Assembly (NCBI GenBank): GCA_016192645.1
Contig: JACPTT010000038.1
Coordinates: forward strand, 1-8,298
DNA length: 8,298 nt
Origin: Candidatus Levyibacteriota bacterium
GTDB lineage: Bacteria > Patescibacteriota > Microgenomatia > Levybacterales > UBA12049
Direction: 5' to 3'
Shown piece after piece: positions 4,584 through 8,298 of the stretch (the first letter of the stretch is position 1; each line of letters begins with the position of its first letter). A program made the position numbers and the translations under genes. The notes under the pieces are model-generated. The model searched no databases. It was given only the letters and a program-made list of their open reading frames with translations, and had not been told where the DNA came from.

Positions 4584-5796
4584 GTGCTTCCTGCGCTAAT
4601 TTTTGCTTTGTTTTATAAAACCGCGGTTTTTCGGGCAAAAATTTTTCGCCATACTGCTTTTTGATAAATCCCCGCATGGCAAAAATAGCCGTATTTGCAA
4701 CATTTACAGAATCAGTTCGATGATAAGTAATAAACCCCTCCTCATACAATTTTTGAGCAGCGCGCATGGTACGCTTGCCAAAAAATCCAAGTCTGCGCGC
4801 CGCATCCTGCTGAAGAGTTGAAGTTGTATAGGGCGGCGCAGGACTCCTGTGAACTTCTTTTTGCAGAACATCCGCCACAATAAACTGTTTTGTTTTTAAA
4901 TCCCTTTCTATTTCTTTTGCTCTTTCCTCTTTGCCAATTATTGTTTTAGTAACCTTATACTCTCCGTCATACAGATTGTGAGCTTCCTGTACCTCAATCT
5001 TTTCTCCGTTTATTTCTACTAACTCGAATTCTGTAGCGCGGGGAGCCTCGGCGACGTCACCAGCGGGTGACGCGAGCGGAGGCGTCCAAAGGCGCGCAGT
5101 TCGTTCGGTTCCGAAGGAGAGACTAGAACGAGCACCTTTGGACGAGCGAGCGGCAGGACCCGCCAACAGAACGGTTATCGTCCAATACTCCTCTTTCTTA
5201 AACTTCTCAATTTCTCTTTCCCTCTCAACGATTAAACGCAACGAAACCGACTGAACCCGCCCTGCCGACAAGCCTCGGCGAACCTTTTGCCAAAGAAGCG
5301 GTGAAAGCTTATATCCAACAAGCCGGTCTAAAACTCTTCGCGCTGTTTGGGCATCAACTAAACTTTTATTTATTACTCGAGGATTTTTAAGCGCTTCCTC
5401 AATCGCCTCTTTGGTAATCTCATGAAAAACAATCCTCTGAATTAGTTTTTTAGAGGCTAGAGGTTGGAGCCTAGATTTTTTTTCGCTAGGCTCTAGGCTC
5501 TGATTACTAATTAACTCACTTATGTGATAGGCGATTGCTTCTCCTTCTCTATCCGGATCGGTTGCCAAAATAATCTGCTTTGCAGATTTTGCGGCAGTTT
5601 TAAGTTCTGAAATGATCTTTTTTTTATCTTCTACCAACTCGTATTGAGGAGAAAAATCATGCTCGACATCAACAGCCAATGTGCTCTTGGGCAAATCCAT
5701 AATATGCCCCATCGAAGCTTTAATCTCATATCCCTCTCCCAAAAACCGCCCAATAGTTCGGGCTTTGGTTGGAGACTCTACAATAACTAGGTTCAT
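4492..5796 (-). CDS. topA: DNA topoisomerase I (TopA), N-terminal piece of frameshifted gene
   Basis: This part holds the catalytic machinery. Seen: the Toprim domain opening MNLVIVESPTKARTIGRFLG with E7, and ATDPDREGEAIAYH with the acidic triad around D80, D82 and E84; LSAGRVQSVSLRLI (176-189); and GFITYHRTDSV with the catalytic tyrosine at 358. AQEAHEGIRPTNI follows, then the frame ends at the duplicated 25-bp unit after residue 434. I start at ATG 5796, because MNLVIVESPTKA is the usual family N-terminus; ATG 5808 is possible and adds four residues. Two unusual segments interrupt conserved regions: about 20 residues after ISNQ (from 5502 down to 5452) and about 42 GC-rich codons after YWTITVLL (residues 212-253). 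The gene lies about 90 nt downstream of dprA on the same strand, a common pairing in bacteria. Confidence 0.93.
   Translation of the reverse strand: MNLVIVESPTKARTIGRFLGEGYEIKASMGHIMDLPKSTLAVDVEHDFSPQYELVEDKKKIISELKTAAKSAKQIILATDPDREGEAIAYHISELISNQSLEPSEKKSRLQPLASKKLIQRIVFHEITKEAIEEALKNPRVINKSLVDAQTARRVLDRLVGYKLSPLLWQKVRRGLSAGRVQSVSLRLIVEREREIEKFKKEEYWTITVLLAGPAARSSKGARSSLSFGTERTARLWTPPLASPAGDVAEAPRATEFELVEINGEKIEVQEAHNLYDGEYKVTKTIIGKEERAKEIERDLKTKQFIVADVLQKEVHRSPAPPYTTSTLQQDAARRLGFFGKRTMRAAQKLYEEGFITYHRTDSVNVANTAIFAMRGFIKKQYGEKFLPEKPRFYKTKQKLAQEAHEGIRPTNIRVQTSDIRSQMGNDAPKLYGE
4526..4565 (-). repeat. Imperfect 21-nt period repeat in topA
   Basis: Two units offset by 21 nt (from 4526 and from 4547) match at 14 of 19 positions and share TCTGATAT. 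On the minus strand they encode IRVQTSDIRSQ in the TopA frame, in a loop of variable sequence next to the 25-bp duplication. Confidence 0.6.
5037..5165 (-). repeat. GC-rich palindromic element inserted in frame in topA
   Basis: An island much richer in GC than its surroundings contains nested inverted repeats: CGTCCAAAGG/CCTTTGGACG (5083-5092/5135-5144), TCGTTC/GAACGA (5101-5106/5126-5131), TTCGG/CCGAA (5104-5108/5111-5115) and GTCACC/GGTGAC (5056-5061/5066-5071). It encodes about 42 residues rich in Ala, Ser, Pro and Arg that replace a short loop of the family. Confidence 0.75.
5452..5502 (-). repeat. Short repeat with inverted arms inside topA (SLEPSEKKSRLQPLAS segment)
   Basis: GAGCCTAG (5467-5474) pairs with CTAGGCTC (5486-5493), and CTAGGCT is repeated in tandem at 5486-5499. 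The segment encodes SLEPSEKKSRLQPLAS, extra to the usual link between the Toprim DPDREGE helix and RIVFHEIT. Confidence 0.65.
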
Positions 5797-5808
5797 AATA
5801 GACAGCAT

Positions 5809-5867
5809 TGTTCAATTGCCCAATTGTTCAATTATTGATATAACAATGCAACAATGATAACAATTGT
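5809..5867. repeat. CAATTG/CAAT-rich low-complexity stretch between dprA and topA
   Basis: CAATTG occurs at 5813, 5821 and 5861, with related CAATTATTG and AACAATG words between. It lies in the topA leader and shows no clear Shine-Dalgarno. It may be another decayed repeat copy. Confidence 0.4.
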
Positions 5868-5872
5868 CGCCA

Positions 5873-5878
5873 TATTAT
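5873..5878 (-). promoter_or_regulatory. Possible -10 box for topA
   Basis: A perfect TATAAT lies in the dprA-topA gap. The only good TTGACA nearby (5887-5892, overlapping the dprA stop) is eight bases away, too close for a standard promoter. No -35 is seen at 16-18 nt, so the call is tentative. Confidence 0.3.
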
Positions 5879-5888
5879 ACACTTGCTG

Positions 5889-7082
5889 TCAAGAGGTAAT
5901 AGAGAATAAGCCAATATCAAGGCTTTTTACCATTCCTTTCATTTCCATAATTGATAAAATGCTGCCGAGTTTTGAAGGTTCAAATCCCGTTATTCTTGCA
6001 ATCTCATCAAAATGCAACGCCTCATGTTCTAAAAGAGTCAAAACCTTCTGTTCTTCCTTATTCTCTCCTCGAACCGATCTTTTCCCCGTGATGCTCGTGG
6101 TACTTATGGTACCCGTGATACCCAACTCGTTAATGACGTCTTGTGCGTTTGTTACCAGCTTTGCGCCTTTCTGAATCAGCTTATAAGGCCCTTTTGAGAG
6201 ACTTGAAGTGATCGGTCCCGGCACGGCAAAAACCCTGCGATTAAACTTTAAGGCATAGTCGGCGGTTATAAGCGCGCCTGAATCTTCTGCTCCCTCGGTT
6301 ACCAAAACGCCTAAGCTAAGTCCTGCAATAATGCGATTTCTTGAAGGAAACGAGCCTTTTGTGGGCGGATGACCTAAGGGAAGTTCAGAAATAACAGCTC
6401 CGCCTCCCCCAACTATACTATTATATAGATGTTGATTCTCCCGCGGGGTACAGCAATCAACCCCGCAACCCAAAACCGCAATTGTTTTTCTCCCGTTTGA
6501 GGCGGCCTCAATTGACGTTTGATGAGCAACCGCGTCAACCCCAATTGCAAGACCGGATACAATAGTAAAGCCCGCATCAGCAAGCTCACGAACAAACATC
6601 TCTGTTACCTCCCGCCCGTAACTTGTGATACGCCTTGTACCAACAACTGCAATAACGCGCGGGGAGGGAAAAAAATTTTTGTTGTTCGCATGGCGAGCAG
6701 TGTGCGAGTGCGGAACAAGAAAATTTTTGTTCCCGACCTCAGCGCGCGAGACACCAGCAAGAACATTAATATTTCCCCTTACATACAGAACAAACGGCGG
6801 ATTTTTAATTTGAGCAAGAAGTTTTGGGTATTCTTTATCGGAAAAGATAAAAAATGAAGCATTCTTTTTTTTGAGTTCTGCCGCATATTTTTCAACAGAA
6901 AAATTCCGGCGGAAATTTTCAAGTTTTGCTGTTAAACTCTTTCCTAAAATCTCCGTAAGATCCGTTGCTTTTGCCTCCCACGCGCTCTTTGCACTGCCAA
7001 AATAACCCAGGAGTTTTTGAAACTTCATCGGCCCAATCCCCGGAAAGGCAGAAAAGGCTAACCAAAAAAATCGCTCAGCCAT
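5889..7082 (-). CDS. dprA: DNA processing protein DprA (Smf)
   Basis: DprA binds incoming single-stranded DNA and loads RecA on it during natural transformation. Seen in 397 residues: an N-terminal helical SAM-like region (about 1-60, with AFPGIGPMKFQKLL); YPKLLAQIKNPPFVLYVRGN (85-104); the Rossmann core RVIAVVGTRRITSYGREV (142-159), DAGFTIVSGLAIGVDAVAHQ (169-188), IAVLGCGVD, SELPLG, FPSRNRIIAGLS (245-256), GALITADYAL and VFAVPGP; and a C-terminal winged-helix region (about 342-395). A 33-residue stretch at 109-141 between VRGNINVL and RVIAVVGTR is not part of the family and is repeat-rich at DNA level. The start ATG overlaps the stop of the PaaX-like gene by 8 nt, which indicates translational coupling. 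Frame and motifs are otherwise intact, so the protein should be functional if the insert is a tolerated loop. Confidence 0.96.
   Translation of the reverse strand: MAERFFWLAFSAFPGIGPMKFQKLLGYFGSAKSAWEAKATDLTEILGKSLTAKLENFRRNFSVEKYAAELKKKNASFFIFSDKEYPKLLAQIKNPPFVLYVRGNINVLAGVSRAEVGNKNFLVPHSHTARHANNKNFFPSPRVIAVVGTRRITSYGREVTEMFVRELADAGFTIVSGLAIGVDAVAHQTSIEAASNGRKTIAVLGCGVDCCTPRENQHLYNSIVGGGGAVISELPLGHPPTKGSFPSRNRIIAGLSLGVLVTEGAEDSGALITADYALKFNRRVFAVPGPITSSLSKGPYKLIQKGAKLVTNAQDVINELGITGTISTTSITGKRSVRGENKEEQKVLTLLEHEALHFDEIARITGFEPSKLGSILSIMEMKGMVKSLDIGLFSITS
6660..6738 (-). repeat. Repeat-derived insertion in dprA
   Basis: The 12-mer AAAATTTTTGTT occurs at 6672-6683 and 6720-6731, and GGAACAA/TTGTTCC (6712-6718/6727-6733) is an inverted pair around the second copy. 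The segment encodes NKNFLVPHS and NNKNFFPS in a region extra to the DprA family. Confidence 0.62.
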
Positions 7083-7854
7083 ATTGTCTTCTTTTTCTTA
7101 AACCCTGAATCAATCTTTCTGCCTCTTCCCTCCTCCAATCTTCCGGCAGTAGTTCTTTTGGCAAAAATGGATCCTGTAAAAGAATCTCCAGATACTCTTG
7201 CATAACCTTATTTAACTGCTTGCCACGATCGTGGCTTTTACTTAAATCTTTCTTTGTAATTTGCTCTATTATCTTCTCGTATCGACTATTCAACGCCCCC
7301 AAGTGCCAGACCTTATCTGCAAGTCTTTTTACATCTCCCGCAATAACTTGAGAAACCTCCATTGCATATACCTGATCAAAAAGTCCTTGGTAAACTACAA
7401 ACTCGTAAAAATCAACTAAAACGTCATGCGGAGTAATAAACACAGATTTTTGAAGCATACCGAAGCCAAGCTCTTTTAATTTTTCCCTAAAAATATCTCT
7501 TGCGTTTCTATTTGTTTCTTCTATATCAAAAACTACCACTCGCCACTTCCCATCCCATTTCTCCTTTTGTAAAATAAAAAGAGGAAAGTCCCGCTTTATC
7601 CTTTCCTTTCCAACGCTTGTCAATCTAAAATAAGCCTTGTTATTTTTAATAATCTTTTCAATATAACCAGTCTTAAGGCTTCTCCAGACAAGATGGGTAA
7701 AGTTATTTCTCCGAAACCTTCTTGGCACAAAGCCATACATATTTTCATAGCTTTTACTAAAAATACTTAATGGATCTCTTATTTCCTCGAAAATATCTAG
7801 AGCGCCTGAGAGTCCTAAAAGAAGAATATCCTGGGGTCGCAACAGTTTCCTCAT
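7075..7854 (-). CDS. PaaX-like transcriptional repressor
   Basis: A 259-residue protein of the PaaX type, DNA-binding regulators of which the founding member represses phenylacetate catabolism and responds to a CoA thioester. Seen: an N-terminal winged-helix region (about 5-85, with LLLGLSGALD and LKTGYIEKIIKNNKAYFRLTSVGKERI), then the central domain WDGKWRVVVFDIEETNRNARDIFREKLKELGFGMLQKSVFITPHD (100-144), which has the ferredoxin-like Cas2-related fold, then a helical C-terminus. Many Patescibacteria carry such proteins and automated tools may call them Cas2; the length, the winged helix and the absence of any CRISPR array or other cas gene argue against that. It heads a cluster with dprA and topA and has its own palindromic control region, so autoregulation is likely. 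The effector is unknown. ATG 7854 is fixed by AGGAGG eight bases upstream. Confidence 0.82.
   Translation of the reverse strand: MRKLLRPQDILLLGLSGALDIFEEIRDPLSIFSKSYENMYGFVPRRFRRNNFTHLVWRSLKTGYIEKIIKNNKAYFRLTSVGKERIKRDFPLFILQKEKWDGKWRVVVFDIEETNRNARDIFREKLKELGFGMLQKSVFITPHDVLVDFYEFVVYQGLFDQVYAMEVSQVIAGDVKRLADKVWHLGALNSRYEKIIEQITKKDLSKSHDRGKQLNKVMQEYLEILLQDPFLPKELLPEDWRREEAERLIQGLRKRRQYG
7211..7235. promoter_or_regulatory. Second operator-like palindrome inside the PaaX-like gene
   Basis: Contains the perfect 14-bp palindrome GCCACGATCGTGGC (7222-7235). From 7211 the first 22 bases match the promoter copy beginning at 7888 at 19 positions, including TTTAACT and CCACGATCGT. It could be an auxiliary operator; it also encodes SHDRG. 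Confidence 0.4.
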
Positions 7855-7862
7855 AAGAAATG

Positions 7863-7868
7863 CCTCCT
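7863..7868 (-). promoter_or_regulatory. Shine-Dalgarno AGGAGG of the PaaX-like gene, in a small hairpin
   Basis: AGGAGG lies eight bases before ATG 7854, the only strong Shine-Dalgarno at a gene start in this window. GCCTC (7874-7878) can pair with GAGGC (7862-7866) across a 7-nt loop, which would cover most of the site. Confidence 0.7.
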
Positions 7869-7886
7869 GCTGTGAGGCGTGAGATA

Positions 7887-7915
7887 ATTTAACTAGTTAC
7901 CACGATCGTTGTCAA
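7887..7915 (-). promoter_or_regulatory. Promoter of the PaaX-like / dprA cluster
   Basis: TTGACA (7910-7915), a 17-nt spacer, TTAAAT (7887-7892). The -35 is perfect; the -10 matches four of six. The palindrome ACGATCGT fills part of the spacer, a usual place for a repressor to block polymerase. The predicted leader is about 25 nt. Confidence 0.55.
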
Positions 7916-7931
7916 TAGTTAAATAGTTAAA
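7888..7931. promoter_or_regulatory. Operator-like cluster of inverted and direct repeats
   Basis: TTTAACTA (7888-7895) is inverted against two tandem TAGTTAAA copies (7916-7923, 7924-7931). TAACTAGTTA (7890-7899) and ACGATCGT (7902-7909) are perfect palindromes between them. The cluster spans the -10, spacer and -35. The likely ligand is the PaaX-like protein itself (inference from context). Confidence 0.5.
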
Positions 7932-7979
7932 TTAAATGGCTACCTCTTTCGGGTTATGTCTGAAAACAGTTCGCGCCCG

Positions 7980-8298
7980 CTATCTTGAGAACCACTCCTC
8001 CAAAATCTTCTTTGCGATGGGGGCGGCGATGTTTGAGCCCTCGCCGCTTGACTCTGCAAGAACAGTAACTACAATTTGAGGATCGTAGGCCGGCGCAAAG
8101 AGAGTAATCCAGGCATGAGGCATATCCTCTTTTCCTCCATGCTGCGCCGTCCCAGTCTTACAGGCAATACTTATTTCCCTATGGTTCTTAAACGCAGCGG
8201 AAACGGTCGCTTCGGCAACCGCCGAGAAATTTCTTCCGTCAATTTTTAATTTTTCATTTTTAATTTTTAATTTGAACAATGGCCACGCCGCCCCCCCC
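7980..8298 (-). CDS. Penicillin-binding protein 2 (transpeptidase), C-terminal part (runs off window)
   Basis: The last 106 codons of a class B penicillin-binding protein, a D,D-transpeptidase that cross-links peptidoglycan outside the membrane, in the elongation type by resemblance (MrdA-like). Seen: AWPLF near the cut edge, the third active-site motif KTGT within IACKTGTAQHGG, then HAWITLFAPAYDPQIVVTVLAESSGEGSNIAAPIAKKILEEWF, a typical PBP2 ending. The Ser-x-x-Lys and Ser-x-Asn motifs lie outside the window. Between AWPLF and DGRNFSAV the protein carries KLKIKNEKLKI, encoded by the same 33-nt repeat as in the methyltransferase gene. The frame is open to the window edge, which is a run of eight C on the plus strand; codons there should be treated with care. 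TTG 8279 is not a start. Confidence 0.88.
   Translation of the reverse strand, partial: GGAAWPLFKLKIKNEKLKIDGRNFSAVAEATVSAAFKNHREISIACKTGTAQHGGKEDMPHAWITLFAPAYDPQIVVTVLAESSGEGSNIAAPIAKKILEEWFSR
8242..8274 (-). repeat. 33-nt AT-rich repeat, copy 2 (inside PBP2 gene)
   Basis: Identical to 591-623, same orientation and same reading phase, 7.6 kb away in an unrelated gene. Two copies in unrelated hosts with no sequence difference suggest recent spread or ongoing conversion. Confidence 0.9.

Noticed and set aside
5835..5878. Short open frame after TATAAT in the dprA-topA gap
   Set aside because: The 13-codon frame starts directly at the -10 box, has no family resemblance and no ribosome site, and lies in a low-complexity stretch.
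7075..7854. Cas2-like CRISPR protein
   Set aside because: The central domain resembles Cas2, but the protein has an N-terminal winged helix, is 259 residues long, and no CRISPR array or other cas gene is present. The PaaX family explains all of it.
8291..8298. Run of eight C as a regulatory or phase-variable tract
   Set aside because: It is at the very edge of the window, so its true length and context cannot be judged; it may be a contig end.

Overview
The window looks like a piece of a Candidate Phyla Radiation (Patescibacteria) genome, most likely Microgenomates-like. This is inferred from an AT-rich background, a DUF5667 secreted protein, a YdjM-like membrane protein, a proline-rich single-pass protein, and many short repeats embedded in frame in conserved genes. 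TGA is used as a stop codon (dprA, the PaaX-like gene), so this is code 11 and not the Gracilibacteria/Absconditabacteria code. No rRNA, tRNA, CRISPR array or classical insertion sequence is visible.

Layout. Minus strand, left end: start of a family 2 glycosyltransferase (1-378), overlapped by a SpoU/TrmH RNA methyltransferase broken by one missing base (368-900), then a secreted DUF5667 coiled-coil protein with a Ser/Gly tail (940-2019). Plus strand: a YdjM-like predicted metal-dependent membrane hydrolase (2136-2579) and a TM-anchored protein with an NSKYGF-type extracellular domain (2748-3467). Minus strand, right side: topA (3567-5796, frameshifted by a perfect 25-bp tandem duplication), dprA (5889-7082), a PaaX-like repressor (7075-7854), and the C-terminus of a penicillin-binding protein 2 (7980 to the window end). 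The PaaX-like gene, dprA and topA read as one cluster, with an 8-nt overlap between the first two. It joins a likely autoregulated repressor to ssDNA/RecA loading (DprA) and DNA topology (TopA).

Three themes stand out. (1) Repeat-riddled coding DNA: at least five repeat-derived segments lie inside topA, one 33-nt repeat is identical in the methyltransferase and in PBP2, a 33-residue insertion sits in DprA, and a palindrome supplies a start codon. This resembles, by analogy only, the in-frame palindromic elements of Rickettsia. (2) A promoter grammar: three genes have a -10 box ending exactly 6-7 nt before the start codon with no Shine-Dalgarno, which predicts leaderless mRNAs; the PaaX-like gene alone has a strong AGGAGG. 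(3) A palindromic operator-like sequence in the PaaX-like promoter has a close copy inside the same gene.

No intergenic gap exceeds 300 bases. The largest, 2580-2747 (168 nt), holds an inverted repeat and a promoter; 7855-7979 holds the PaaX-like control region; 3468-3566 holds a hairpin between convergent genes.
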